Shown: positions 26,296-34,361 of the stretch, one piece after another
How positions within the stretch are numbered: position 1 is the first letter of the stretch
Layout of the letters: the number at the start of each line of letters is the position of its first letter
NCBI GenBank assembly: GCA_028404565.1
Contig: JAOOBR010000002.1
Span: 89,848-142,301, forward strand
Source: Pseudomonadota bacterium
GTDB lineage: Bacteria > Pseudomonadota > Gammaproteobacteria > Magnimaribacterales > D2472
Length of the DNA stretch: 52,454 nt
Direction: 5' to 3'
Notes under the pieces: model-generated
The model's input: only the letters and a program-made list of their open reading frames with translations
What the model was told of the DNA's origin: nothing
Database searches by the model: none
Made by a program: the position numbers and the translations under genes

Positions 26296-27267
26296 TTATT
26301 TAGTAAGAGTTCCTACTATATGAGCTAATATCTTATAAGGATCGGCATTCGATGCTGGTCTTCTATCTTCAAGATATCCATTCCAGTCATGCTCAACAGT
26401 GTAAACCGGAATTCTAATACTTGCTCCACGATCACTGACACCATAAGAGAACTTATCAATGCTTTGTGTTTCGTGTAGACCAGTAAGCCTCATGTCATTG
26501 TCAGAACCATATGAGGCAATTCCCTCTGCATGGACTTCTCCTAACTTATCGCAGATTGAAGAAAATAGCTCTTCAGATCCAGCAGTTCTCATTTCTTCAT
26601 TTGAGAAATTACAATGCATTCCTGAGCCATTCCAATCTCCTGTTTTAGGTTTTGGATGAATATTTACACCAACACCGTATTCTTCAGCAATCTTATAAAG
26701 AAGATATCTTGATACCCAAAGATCATCAGCAGCCTTAATGCCCTTACCAAAACACTGATATTCCCATTGCCCAAGTGCAACCTCAGCATTTGTTCCAGTT
26801 AGGGTTATACCAAGATCTAGACAAGCTTCTAAATGAGCATCTGAGATTTCTCTACCAACAACATTACCTGCGCCAACACCACAATAATATTCTCCTTGAG
26901 GTCTTGGTGTCCCATCTTCCCATCCTAGAGGCTCACCTGTTTGCGGATCAGTAAAGAAGTATTCTTGTTCAAAGCCAAACCACCACTCATCAGTAACCAC
27001 TTCAGCTGCTGCAGCTCTGAAGTTTGAAGGATGGGTTGTATGATCTGCTGCTTGAACTTGAGTCATCACTAAATCGTGCCCACTTGGATTTGCATAGGTT
27101 TGCACCGGTAAAAGTAAGCAGTCTGAGCTTCCACCATCAGCTTGCTGAGTTGAAGATCCATCAAAAGACCAATCTGGAGGAGTATCGTCCTCAGTGGCTT
27201 TAACTTTGCTTCGCATCATTGGCTCTGGCTGATACCCATCAAGCCATATATATTCAAAAGTATTCAT
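26296..27267 (-). CDS. glnA: Glutamine synthetase, eukaryotic-type (GSII)
   Basis: The 323-residue enzyme condenses glutamate and ammonia with ATP. It is the short GSII form, not the 470-residue GSI usual in gammaproteobacteria: FEYIWLDGYQ, WSFDGSSTQQADG, FGFEQEYFF (ligand glutamates), PQGEYYCGVGAGNVVGREI, GTNAEVALGQWEYQ, NGSGMHCNFSNEEMR and DRRPASNADPY follow the family order. GSII lacks the adenylylation tyrosine control of GSI. A strong AGGAG lies 6 bases ahead of the ATG. The leader holds two glutamine aptamers, so feedback control is at RNA level. The gene symbol follows the reaction; glnII or glnT would also fit. Confidence 0.96.
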   Translation of the reverse strand: MNTFEYIWLDGYQPEPMMRSKVKATEDDTPPDWSFDGSSTQQADGGSSDCLLLPVQTYANPSGHDLVMTQVQAADHTTHPSNFRAAAAEVVTDEWWFGFEQEYFFTDPQTGEPLGWEDGTPRPQGEYYCGVGAGNVVGREISDAHLEACLDLGITLTGTNAEVALGQWEYQCFGKGIKAADDLWVSRYLLYKIAEEYGVGVNIHPKPKTGDWNGSGMHCNFSNEEMRTAGSEELFSSICDKLGEVHAEGIASYGSDNDMRLTGLHETQSIDKFSYGVSDRGASIRIPVYTVEHDWNGYLEDRRPASNADPYKILAHIVGTLTK

Positions 27268-27273
27268 AAATAT

Positions 27274-27306
27274 CTCCTAAAAAATAAATTTTCATGCATT
27301 TTTTAG
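27274..27306 (-). promoter_or_regulatory. Hairpin overlapping the glnA ribosome binding site
   Basis: A perfect 9-base inverted repeat, CTAAAAAAT (27306-27298 read on the minus strand) and ATTTTTTAG (27285-27277), encloses a 12-base loop. Its 3' arm covers the first two bases of the AGGAG ribosome site (27278-27274). It could be the expression platform that hides the start in the glutamine-bound state. Stem is AT-rich, so its stability needs folding analysis. Confidence 0.5.
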
Positions 27307-27323
27307 TCTGCAGGATTTTTGAA

Positions 27324-27345
27324 GTTAAACTCGATCGGGTTTAAC
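27324..27345 (-). promoter_or_regulatory. Leader hairpin after second glutamine aptamer
   Basis: GTTAAAC and GTTTAAC form a 7-base stem with an 8-base loop directly 3' of the second aptamer. No T-run follows, so it is unlikely to be an intrinsic terminator. It could link aptamer folding to the ribosome-site hairpin. Confidence 0.45.
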
Positions 27346-27350
27346 GGTTG

Positions 27351-27396
27351 CGTTCCTTCAGCTTTCGCTTACTTCCGACTCTAAAAGAGTTGAACG
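27351..27396 (-). promoter_or_regulatory. Glutamine riboswitch aptamer 2 (glnA RNA motif)
   Basis: Read on the minus strand: CGTTCA opens P1, ACTC-TTTT-AGAGT forms P2, the conserved CGGAAGTAAG joins to P3 (AGC-GAAA-GCT), and CTGAAGGAACG closes P1 (CGTTC/GAACG). This matches the glnA RNA glutamine aptamer first described in cyanobacteria and marine bacteria. It is the gene-proximal copy of two in the leader of the GSII gene. Confidence 0.88.
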
Positions 27397-27420
27397 ATTA
27401 ACGTTATCCTGTTAACGGGC

Positions 27421-27468
27421 GCGTTCCTTCGGTTTTCACCTACTTCCGACTTCCTAAGAAGTTGAACG
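27421..27468 (-). promoter_or_regulatory. Glutamine riboswitch aptamer 1 (glnA RNA motif)
   Basis: On the minus strand, CGTTCA starts P1, CTTC-TTAG-GAAG forms P2, the conserved CGGAAGTAGG leads into P3 (GGT-GAAA-ACC), and CCGAAGGAACG closes P1. It is the 5' copy, about 24 bases before aptamer 2; the linker holds a small hairpin (CGTTA/TAACG, 27402-27417). Tandem copies allow a steeper or wider response to glutamine. Confidence 0.9.
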
Positions 27469-27481
27469 ATTTTAACTCTTC

Positions 27482-27497
27482 ACTCAAATAATTGAGT
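27482..27497. repeat. Inverted repeat in glnA leader
   Basis: ACTCAA-ATAA-TTGAGT is a perfect 6-base inverted repeat upstream of aptamer 1, within the predicted leader. It may form an extra leader hairpin or be a protein site. Confidence 0.4.
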
Positions 27498-27506
27498 TCC
27501 TTTTTA

Positions 27507-27520
27507 ACCATGGAAATGGT
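27507..27520. promoter_or_regulatory. Palindrome at predicted glnA transcription start
   Basis: ACCAT-GGAA-ATGGT is a perfect palindrome lying just downstream of the predicted -10, where a repressor would block initiation. It shares GCACCAT with NtrC-type half sites but the other half does not fit. Operator function is a guess from position. Confidence 0.35.
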
Positions 27521-27524
27521 GCAA

Positions 27525-27552
27525 ATTAAAATGCTAAGTAAAGTTTACTCAA
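27525..27552 (-). promoter_or_regulatory. Candidate promoter of the glnA leader
   Basis: On the minus strand TTGAGT (27552-27547), a 16-base spacer and TTTAAT (27530-27525) form a plausible sigma-70 promoter (4/6 and 5/6 matches). The expected start near 27518 gives a leader of about 250 bases that contains both glutamine aptamers. The rest of the gene-free stretch 27553-27619 shows nothing further. Confidence 0.5.
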
Positions 27553-27619
27553 ATGAAATAACTAAGCAATAGACATATTAATATTAAGGGCAATATTTTC
27601 AGAATTGTTACAAGAATTT

Positions 27620-28192
27620 CTAAAGTTTCATAAATTTCGAGATTATTTCTAGCTTTTCTTTGAAAGTATCAAAAGAATGACTTCCTCCATTAACGATACA
27701 AAAATTACAGCCCTTATAAAAATCAAGAGTGTGCTTAAATGGAATAACATCATCACCAGTTTCAATTAGCACTAAATAGCTCGATGGAGATTTTATTTTT
27801 GAGACATTTTTCAGCTTAAAGATTTCAAGATCTTTTTTAGTTAGGTAGAATTCTTCATTTGTTGAATAGTTAGTATTCTTTCCTAAATACATTTCCATTC
27901 CTAAATATGGATTTGATGCAGGGTTGATCAAAACAGCCTTGGAATCAAACTTTTCAGCAAAATAAGATGCATAAAAGCCACCAAGTGAGCTTCCAATGAA
28001 TAAATTATCACCTTCATTATCTTCTACTAAACTTTCTAACTGAATGAAAGATTTTTCTATTGAGTTATCAATATTTGGGATATGGAGATGAACATTTGGG
28101 AATTTCTCTTTTATAAAATCATCAAAGACTTTTGCCTTTGTTGAATCAGCAGATGATGCAAAGCCATGAAAATAAAATATATTTTTATTCAA
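27620..28192 (-). CDS. yqiA: YqiA-family alpha/beta-hydrolase esterase
   Basis: The 190-residue protein has the YqiA/YcfP layout: FYFHGFASSADSTKAKVFD (oxyanion region with HGF), the nucleophile elbow GSSLGGFYASYFA (serine about 70), an aspartate in ETGDDVIPF and the late histidine in NGGSHSFD. It should hydrolyse short acyl esters in the cytoplasm. It follows the yqiB-like gene with an 8-base overlap; these two are also near neighbours in E. coli, which supports the name. Confidence 0.88.
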   Translation of the reverse strand: MNKNIFYFHGFASSADSTKAKVFDDFIKEKFPNVHLHIPNIDNSIEKSFIQLESLVEDNEGDNLFIGSSLGGFYASYFAEKFDSKAVLINPASNPYLGMEMYLGKNTNYSTNEEFYLTKKDLEIFKLKNVSKIKSPSSYLVLIETGDDVIPFKHTLDFYKGCNFCIVNGGSHSFDTFKEKLEIISKFMKL

Positions 28193-28601
28193 TTATTTCT
28201 TCTGCAAAAGTAAGTAAATTCTCAAGAAGGTCAAAAAAGAAAGTATTTTGTTGATGTTTTTCATCAGATGACTGAAGAACAGATTTATTTTTTACATAAA
28301 AAGGGAAAGGCTTCTCTCCCTGAAAGGAAATCACCTCTACCATTTTTGCATCAATGAAAACACAGAACCTGATTACAAAATCATTAAGGCTATCTTCAGG
28401 ATGAATATGCTTTACCTCATAAGTTAGGGTGTGCTTAGTCTTTGATAACAAATTAAACTTTATTAAAACTTTTTCATTTTTACTGACAGACTTCTCAAAA
28501 CTTTTCCTAGGTTCTTTAAAATCTTTAAGCAATTTTTTTAATTTAAAGAAATTACTCCCACAGACATTTAAATGCGTTGAAGTTTTAGGAAGAGTTTTCA
28601 T
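28185..28601 (-). CDS. yqiB: DUF1249 (YqiB-like) protein
   Basis: The 138-residue protein resembles YqiB: NFFKLKKLLKD at the N-terminus, then HTLTYEVKHIHPEDSLNDFVIRFCVFIDAKMVEVISFQG and the family-typical DEKHQQNTFFFDLLENLL at the end. The family has no proven activity and is linked by neighbourhood to yqiA and nudF/cpdA in enterobacteria. It sits between ubiA and yqiA with small gap and overlap. Identification rests on pattern and context. Confidence 0.75.
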   Translation of the reverse strand: MKTLPKTSTHLNVCGSNFFKLKKLLKDFKEPRKSFEKSVSKNEKVLIKFNLLSKTKHTLTYEVKHIHPEDSLNDFVIRFCVFIDAKMVEVISFQGEKPFPFYVKNKSVLQSSDEKHQQNTFFFDLLENLLTFAEEIIE

Positions 28602-28610
28602 TTCTATAAA

Positions 28611-29468
28611 TTAAATAAAAATATTATATTTTTCAATCAACAAAGCTAATAAAAATAATAAACCGATAAAGTTATTATTTTTAAATGCTTTTAGGTGCTC
28701 ATTATTTCTTGATATCGAATGCTGATAATAAAAGAGAAGAAGAGCAAAAAATACAGCCAAATACCAAATAAAACCTAAGTCATTTAAGTAACCAAGAAAC
28801 ATGAAAGATAGAAGAGAGAAGCTTTGAAATAGAATAATATAGTTTTGAGATTTTTGTTCCCAGTAAGTAATAGAAGAGTTCACACCTAATTTTTTATCAT
28901 CATCATAATCGCTCATTGCATAAAATGAGTCGTAAGCAACTATCCAGAAGAAATTAGCTAAGTACAAGATCCACATTGAGGTATCGAGCAACTTCTCATT
29001 CATTGAAAAAACAATTGGAATACTTGAACCAAAAGTTAATCCTAAGAAAATTTGTGGGATCTTTAGGAATCTTTTTGTTAAGGGATAGGAAATTATGAAA
29101 ATTGCAAAAAATAAACAAACCAACTGCGCCTGTCTTTCTAAACTGGAAGCAAGTAACAAAGAAAACAGTGAAAGTAGAAAAAATATAAAATAGGCCTCAC
29201 GCTTGCTAAGCTGACCTGACGCTAATGGTCTGTTTTTAGTCCTTTCAACTTTCTTATCAAACTCCATATCAAATATATCATTGATCACACATCCTGTTGA
29301 TCTCACTAAAATTGATCCGGCCACAATAATGATTACGAATGAGTAATTAATAGATGCTTCAGTTGAGATTAATAAAGCAATAAGGGCAGGCCACAAAAGA
29401 AGATAAATCCCAATAGGTTTATCAAGCCTAGTTAGGCCAATAAATCCATTTATTTTTTTAGCTATCAT
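28611..29468 (-). CDS. ubiA: 4-Hydroxybenzoate polyprenyltransferase
   Basis: The 285-residue inner-membrane enzyme attaches the polyprenyl tail to 4-hydroxybenzoate in ubiquinone synthesis. Both aspartate-rich motifs are present: NDIFDMEFDKKVERTKNRPL (about 63-82) and YDSFYAMSDYDDDKKLG (about 174-190). About eight to nine membrane helices are visible. It overlaps the ubiC end by 11 bases, so substrate supply and use are co-expressed. Confidence 0.97.
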   Translation of the reverse strand: MIAKKINGFIGLTRLDKPIGIYLLLWPALIALLISTEASINYSFVIIIVAGSILVRSTGCVINDIFDMEFDKKVERTKNRPLASGQLSKREAYFIFFLLSLFSLLLASSLERQAQLVCLFFAIFIISYPLTKRFLKIPQIFLGLTFGSSIPIVFSMNEKLLDTSMWILYLANFFWIVAYDSFYAMSDYDDDKKLGVNSSITYWEQKSQNYIILFQSFSLLSFMFLGYLNDLGFIWYLAVFFALLLFYYQHSISRNNEHLKAFKNNNFIGLLFLLALLIEKYNIFI

Positions 29469-29949
29469 TTATTAAAAAGATTTCACAAACACTGAAAGGA
29501 TAACCTTTAACAGTGTATATGCCTTTTCTCCCATAGAATATTCTTTTATTTGATTCAAACTTAGCAAATAGCATATATTTTTTTTTAATTTCAGGATTTG
29601 AAAAAAGGATATCTCCTAATGGATTTTCTTTGAGATTCCCGAGAGTGCCTAAACCAAGTCTAATTGTTTCAAGTGGTAAGATACTTTTTGCATAAATAAA
29701 TGGCTCTTCATCAGAAAACAGAACTACTTCTCTAATATTATTTTCTTTATAGTTTGTAATAATAAGATCATCTTCAACAGCATTTACCTCTCCAGGACCA
29801 TCTCTAAGAAGCTTTAATCTAAAATTTGAAAATGATTTGATTCTAGATGTTATTGATCCGTGCTCATTTAACCAGGAAACAATTTCTTTATTCTGGACTT
29901 CAAGGGATTTAATCTCAGACATCCATGAAGTTAATTTATTGAATTTCAT
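29458..29949 (-). CDS. ubiC: Chorismate pyruvate-lyase
   Basis: The 163-residue protein makes 4-hydroxybenzoate from chorismate, the first step of ubiquinone synthesis. It has WLNEHGSITSRIKSF (about 26-40), the conserved arginine region of the active site, PFIYAKSILPLET, and LGTLGNLKENPLGDILF. The C-terminal RKGIYTVKGYPFSVCEIFL matches the family end. It is the first gene of the ubiC-ubiA-yqiB-yqiA run and is divergent from the rubredoxin gene, an order also known in Pseudomonas. Confidence 0.93.
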   Translation of the reverse strand: MKFNKLTSWMSEIKSLEVQNKEIVSWLNEHGSITSRIKSFSNFRLKLLRDGPGEVNAVEDDLIITNYKENNIREVVLFSDEEPFIYAKSILPLETIRLGLGTLGNLKENPLGDILFSNPEIKKKYMLFAKFESNKRIFYGRKGIYTVKGYPFSVCEIFLINDS

Positions 29950-29968
29950 ATATTTAAGTATCTCAATT

Positions 29969-29998
29969 TTGGTATTATACGCTGATCTTTTTTATAAT
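29969..29998 (+). promoter_or_regulatory. Candidate rubredoxin promoter
   Basis: TTGGTA (29969-29974), an 18-base spacer and TATAAT (29993-29998) make a plausible promoter about 23 bases before the rubredoxin ATG. It lies in the divergent gap with ubiC and would also drive the downstream symporter gene. Confidence 0.5.
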
Positions 29999-30021
29999 TT
30001 TTAGACACTAAGAAATGAAAT

Positions 30022-30195
30022 ATGGACTATAAAAAATGGGAATGCATTGTTTGTGGGTTAATCTATGATGAAGCTGAAGGCTGGCCTGAAGACGGCATTG
30101 AACCTGGAACTAAATGGGAAGATGTTCCTGAAGATTGGATATGTCCTGACTGTGGTGTTGGAAAGGAAGATTTTGACATGGTTGAGATATCATAA
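30022..30195 (+). CDS. Rubredoxin
   Basis: This 57-residue protein is a small iron-sulfur electron carrier with both cysteine pairs, [20 protein letters not shown] and [14 protein letters not shown], which bind one iron. Typical conserved residues (G12, Y15, W40-region, P42) are in place. It is very acidic. Its TAA stop overlaps the ATG of the symporter by one base (TAATG). It would pass electrons to oxygenases or oxidative-stress reductases; the divergent ubiC suggests a link with respiratory quinone or aerobic metabolism. Confidence 0.96.
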   Translation: MDYKKWECIVCGLIYDEAEGWPEDGIEPGTKWEDVPEDWICPDCGVGKEDFDMVEIS

Positions 30196-31451
30196 TGCTT
30201 GATGCACCCAAGAATCTTACTAGAAACGTATTAATCGCAATGTTTTTAGGCGCTTTAATAGGCGCTATCTTATATTATTCGAGTTTTTTTTCAGATGGCA
30301 TTAAAGATTTTATTTTTGAATATATATTTAAACTTGGCGGTGAAATCTTTATAAATCTCTTAAAACTAATGGTAGTCCCATTAGTGTTTTTCTCCCTGGT
30401 ATCTGGTATTGCCTCTTTATCAAGCTTAAAAAGCTTTGGAAATATTGCTTCTAAAACTATTGCTTTATATTTGCTTACTACAGCAATAGCAGTATCAATT
30501 TCACTTATAGTTGGATCAATTTTTCAGCCTGGCTCTGGTTATTTAATGGCAGAGACTGTTGCGCTTAAAGATTTACCAGAAGGACAGGGAATATATCAAA
30601 CAATCGTTAATATAGTTCCCGCAAACATAATAGATGCAATGGCTAAAAACCAGATGTTAGCCATTGTCTTTTTTAGTATTCTCTTTGGCCTAGCTTTAAA
30701 TAAAACAAATCACCTAACGGGAAACTTATCAGAGTCATTTGAAAAACTTAATACGGTTTTTCTTCAACTAGTATTAATGGTAATGAAATTTGCTCCAATT
30801 GGTGTCTTCTGTTTAATTGGAAAGTTTGTCATTACAGACGGTTTTAATATTTTCCAAGATGTATTCATGTACGTAATTTTATTAATTTCAGTTCTTCTTT
30901 TTCATGCCTTTGTCACTTATTCGCTGATTTTAAGATTTTTTGCTTCAATAAATCCATTACATTTCTTTTATAAAATGAAAGATGCTGCGATATTCGCTTT
31001 TTCTACTTCTTCAAGTGCGGCAACAATTCCGGTGACATTAAAGACGGTTAACCAAGATATGGGTGTTAAAAAAGATATAGCTTCTTTCGTTGTCCCTGTT
31101 GGTGCAACAATTAATATGGATGGAACTGCAATTATGCAAGGTATGGCAACTGTTTTTATCGCTCAGATTTCAGGGATTGATTTAACTTTAATACAGTACG
31201 TCCAAATAGTCTTATTGGCAGTCGTAACATCGATAGGAACAGCAGCAGTTCCTTCTGCAGGAACTATTACTCTTGTAATAATCCTTCAACAGTTTGGTCT
31301 TCCTCTGGAGGCAATTGGAATAATACTAGCTGTCGATAGAATTCTAGATATGATTAGAACATCTGTGAACGTTACAGGTGATGCAACAGTTGCTTGTGTA
31401 GTTGCTAAGTCAGAGAATTCTTTTGATGAAATGGTGTTTAATAAAACATAA
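30195..31451 (+). CDS. Dicarboxylate/amino acid:cation symporter
   Basis: The 418-residue inner-membrane protein belongs to the DAACS (GltP/DctA) family: the serine-rich reentrant loop FSTSSSAATIPVTLKTV (about 274-290), the NMDGTAIMQG motif (about 309-318) and the SVGTAAVPSAGT-like hairpin (IGTAAVPSAGTITLV). About eight membrane helices fit. Substrates are glutamate, aspartate or C4-dicarboxylates with Na+ or H+. It is translationally coupled to rubredoxin and lies 37 bases before the ion-pumping pyrophosphatase, which could build the ion gradient it uses. Confidence 0.93.
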   Translation: MLDAPKNLTRNVLIAMFLGALIGAILYYSSFFSDGIKDFIFEYIFKLGGEIFINLLKLMVVPLVFFSLVSGIASLSSLKSFGNIASKTIALYLLTTAIAVSISLIVGSIFQPGSGYLMAETVALKDLPEGQGIYQTIVNIVPANIIDAMAKNQMLAIVFFSILFGLALNKTNHLTGNLSESFEKLNTVFLQLVLMVMKFAPIGVFCLIGKFVITDGFNIFQDVFMYVILLISVLLFHAFVTYSLILRFFASINPLHFFYKMKDAAIFAFSTSSSAATIPVTLKTVNQDMGVKKDIASFVVPVGATINMDGTAIMQGMATVFIAQISGIDLTLIQYVQIVLLAVVTSIGTAAVPSAGTITLVIILQQFGLPLEAIGIILAVDRILDMIRTSVNVTGDATVACVVAKSENSFDEMVFNKT

Positions 31452-31488
31452 ATTTGATAAAATTCGTTTAAATTTTTCGGAGTAAAAT

Positions 31489-33489
31489 ATGCCAGCATTC
31501 ATACCACCACTTTTAGGTCTCATAGGTCTTCTTATCGCCCTAGGAATATTTAGAGTTGTTCTTAGTTATCCAGAAGGAAACCCTGAAGTAAAGAAAATCG
31601 GTGACATGATTCATTCAGGCGCAATGAGTTTTATGAAAACTGAGTATATGTACTTGGTTGTTTTCGTTCTTGTTTTAGCTGTTTTAGTTTTCTTTGCCCT
31701 GGGCTGGGAAACAGCAACTGCAGTTTTAGTTGGCGCTTCAAGTTCAGCTTTAGCTGGATTTATTGGAATGTATGCCGCAACTAAAGCTAATACTAGAACA
31801 GCTGCAGCAGCCCAAGATAGTGGAGCAGCTTCAGCTTTATCAATTTCTTTTTACGGTGGATCAATAATGGGTCTCTGTGTTGCTTCTTTGGGACTTCTTG
31901 GCTTAGGAGGATTATTTTATTTTCTAGGAGAAGGTCACTATCTTGAAGGATTTGGAATGGGAGCTTCAGTTGTAGCACTATTCTCAAGGGTTGGTGGAGG
32001 AATCTTTACTAAAAGTGCTGACGTTGGGGCAGACCTTGTTGGAAAAGTTGAAGCAGGAATACCGGAAGATGATCCGCGAAATCCTGGTGTAATTGCTGAT
32101 AATGTTGGGGACAATGTTGGCGATGTTGCAGGAATGGGCTCAGATATTTTTGAGTCATATTGCGGCTCGATGATTGCTACCATAGCAATTGCTTACACTA
32201 TGACAGAAGCAAACAATGGACCCTTAATGAGTCTACCTCTAGCATTAGCATCTATTGGTTTAATATCATCAATTTTAGGTATCTTAATTGTAAGGGCTCA
32301 ATCTGCGAAAGCACCTGCTGCAGCATTGAGGACTGGAACAATAGGTTCCCCAGTTATTTTTATAGCTTTAGCTTTTGGTTTAATTTCATATTTGGATATT
32401 TCATTAAATGTTTGGTTTTGTGTTCTTACAGGAGCTGTTGGAGGTGTATTAATTGGATTAATAACTGAATACTATACTGGTAGCACACCTGTAGAGAAGA
32501 TAGCAAAATCAGGTGAAACAGGATCTGCAACTGTGATGATTTCTGGTCTTTCGGTTGGAATGCAGTCTGTTGTAATTCCTATCTTAATTTTGGCAACAAT
32601 TATTTTTATTTCTACAACATTATTTGATTTATATGGAGTTGGCATTGCAGCAGTTGGGATGCTTGCTACAGTTGGCATAACAATGGCAATTGATGCATAT
32701 GGTCCTGTTGCAGATAATGCAGGTGGAATTGCAGAGATGTCAGGAATGGGAGAAGATGTTAGAGAAATTACTGATTCTCTTGATGAGCTTGGAAATACAA
32801 CTGCAGCCATCGGTAAGGGATTTGCGATAGGTGCAGCTGCCTTGGCTGCATTAGCTATTATCGCAGCTTTTGTTCAAGTAGTTGGAGTAAATAATGATGG
32901 ATTCCAGTTGATTTTATCTGATCCAATTGTTTTAGTTGGAATGTTTATTGGAGGCTCCATCCCATTTTTAGTTTCATCAATAACAATGACTGCAGTTGGT
33001 GATGCAGCATTTGAGATGATTAATGAGATAAGAAGACAGTTTAGAGAGATTCCAGGAATATTAGAAGGCACGGGAGAGCCAGACACTGACAAATGTGTTG
33101 AGATTGCTACAAGAGCAGCACTTCAGAGAATGCTTTTACCAGGAGTAATTGCAGTTTCAATGCCTCCATTAGTTGGTTTCTTATTAGGAGCAAAAGCTCT
33201 TGGCGGAATGTTAGCTGGAGGTTTGCTTGGTTGTGTTCTTCTTGCTCTAATGATGGCTAATGCTGGAGGAGCTTGGGATAATGCTAAGAAATATATTGAG
33301 AAAGGAAATCTCGGTGGAAAAGGTTCAGATACACATGCTGCTGCCGTTGTGGGCGATACAGTTGGAGACCCTTTTAAAGATACTTCAGGACCTGCGATGA
33401 ATATATTAATTAATGTAATGGCAATTGTAAGCTTAGTTATCGCTGGTCTTCTACCAGTTGATGGCCTAATAGTTACCTTATTTAATTAA
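31489..33489 (+). CDS. hppA: Membrane-bound ion-pumping pyrophosphatase, K+-dependent type
   Basis: The 666-residue membrane protein hydrolyses pyrophosphate and pumps H+ or Na+. It has the catalytic stretch [40 protein letters not shown], the distal [16 protein letters not shown] and the C-terminal [16 protein letters not shown]. At the site that decides potassium need, it reads [10 protein letters not shown]; an alanine there (lysine in K+-independent enzymes) marks the K+-dependent group, which includes Na+ pumps. The ion cannot be fixed by eye. A GGAG ribosome site lies about 6 bases before the ATG. Confidence 0.96.
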   Translation: MPAFIPPLLGLIGLLIALGIFRVVLSYPEGNPEVKKIGDMIHSGAMSFMKTEYMYLVVFVLVLAVLVFFALGWETATAVLVGASSSALAGFIGMYAATKANTRTAAAAQDSGAASALSISFYGGSIMGLCVASLGLLGLGGLFYFLGEGHYLEGFGMGASVVALFSRVGGGIFTKSADVGADLVGKVEAGIPEDDPRNPGVIADNVGDNVGDVAGMGSDIFESYCGSMIATIAIAYTMTEANNGPLMSLPLALASIGLISSILGILIVRAQSAKAPAAALRTGTIGSPVIFIALAFGLISYLDISLNVWFCVLTGAVGGVLIGLITEYYTGSTPVEKIAKSGETGSATVMISGLSVGMQSVVIPILILATIIFISTTLFDLYGVGIAAVGMLATVGITMAIDAYGPVADNAGGIAEMSGMGEDVREITDSLDELGNTTAAIGKGFAIGAAALAALAIIAAFVQVVGVNNDGFQLILSDPIVLVGMFIGGSIPFLVSSITMTAVGDAAFEMINEIRRQFREIPGILEGTGEPDTDKCVEIATRAALQRMLLPGVIAVSMPPLVGFLLGAKALGGMLAGGLLGCVLLALMMANAGGAWDNAKKYIEKGNLGGKGSDTHAAAVVGDTVGDPFKDTSGPAMNILINVMAIVSLVIAGLLPVDGLIVTLFN

Positions 33490-33515
33490 GCTAACTAAAC
33501 AAATACAATATACAT

Positions 33516-34361
33516 ATGCTTAGAAGTATGACCGCATATGTTTCCACTAACCATAACCATAAAGGCTATTCAATATCTTGTGATATAAAGTCGGTTAATG
33601 GGAAATCTTTAGACATAAATTTCAAATCAAACTTTATCTTGCCAGAAGTTGAGTTATCCTTAAGAGACTTAGTTTCAAAAAAAGTTCATAGAGGTAATTT
33701 AGAAATTAACTTCAATCTTGAAACTATTGGACAACCTTCTTTTGTCCTAAATAAGAAATTAATTAAAGAAATTAAAGAAGAATTAAATAAATCTGATTTG
33801 GACATAAAAAATCTTAATTTCTCAGACATAAAAGATATCCCTGATATCTTTATAGATAAAAAGAAGTCATCCTTTCCAGAAAATATTATTAAAAAAGTTT
33901 TTAAAGGAGTATTAACAGCACTGATTGAAAATAAACAAATTGAAGGTTATAAAATAAAAAAAACATTCTCCGACAGAATAAAAAAGATTCATAAAAATCT
34001 AACATCCCTTGCTAATGAGGTAGCTAAGAACAAACATAAGAGAAAAAAAAATATTTTAAACAAACTTCCATCTAGCCTTGTTATATCAGATGAATCTATT
34101 TCAAATGAAGTAGTCAATCAAATAATCAAATCTGATATCTCTGAAGAAATTGACAGATTAGAATTTCATAAATCCTCTTTGTTAGAAGAGCTAGGATCAA
34201 AAAAAGCAAAAGGAAAGAAAATAGATTTTATTCTTTTGGAAATGCTTCGTGAGGTGAATACAATTCTTGCTAAAGTAACATTTAGTCAAGAGAAAAAGTA
34301 TGCCTTGGATATCAAGATATATATTGAAGAAATGAGAGAGCAGGTAAGCAATGTCGAATGA
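33516..34361 (+). CDS. yicC: YicC-family endoribonuclease
   Basis: The 281-residue protein has the YicC start LRSMTAYVSTNHN, the EIKSVNGKSLDINFK-type segment (DIKSVNGKSLDINFKSN about 25-41) and the C-terminal DUF1732 segment with LEFHKSSL...GKKIDFILLEMLREVNTI and IYIEEMREQVSNVE. YicC proteins act as RNA endonucleases. It overlaps gmk by 11 bases; linkage of yicC to gmk is widespread in bacteria. Lysine-rich composition follows the AT-rich base bias. Confidence 0.93.
   Translation: MLRSMTAYVSTNHNHKGYSISCDIKSVNGKSLDINFKSNFILPEVELSLRDLVSKKVHRGNLEINFNLETIGQPSFVLNKKLIKEIKEELNKSDLDIKNLNFSDIKDIPDIFIDKKKSSFPENIIKKVFKGVLTALIENKQIEGYKIKKTFSDRIKKIHKNLTSLANEVAKNKHKRKKNILNKLPSSLVISDESISNEVVNQIIKSDISEEIDRLEFHKSSLLEELGSKKAKGKKIDFILLEMLREVNTILAKVTFSQEKKYALDIKIYIEEMREQVSNVE

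Noticed and set aside
27507..27524. NtrC or sigma-54 site ahead of glnA
   Set aside because: GCACCAT is present but the second half site and a TGGCAC-N5-TTGCA promoter are not.
31793..33092. Several open frames on both strands inside hppA
   Set aside because: hppA is highly conserved in its own frame and the others are low-complexity by-products of its glycine/alanine-rich codons.
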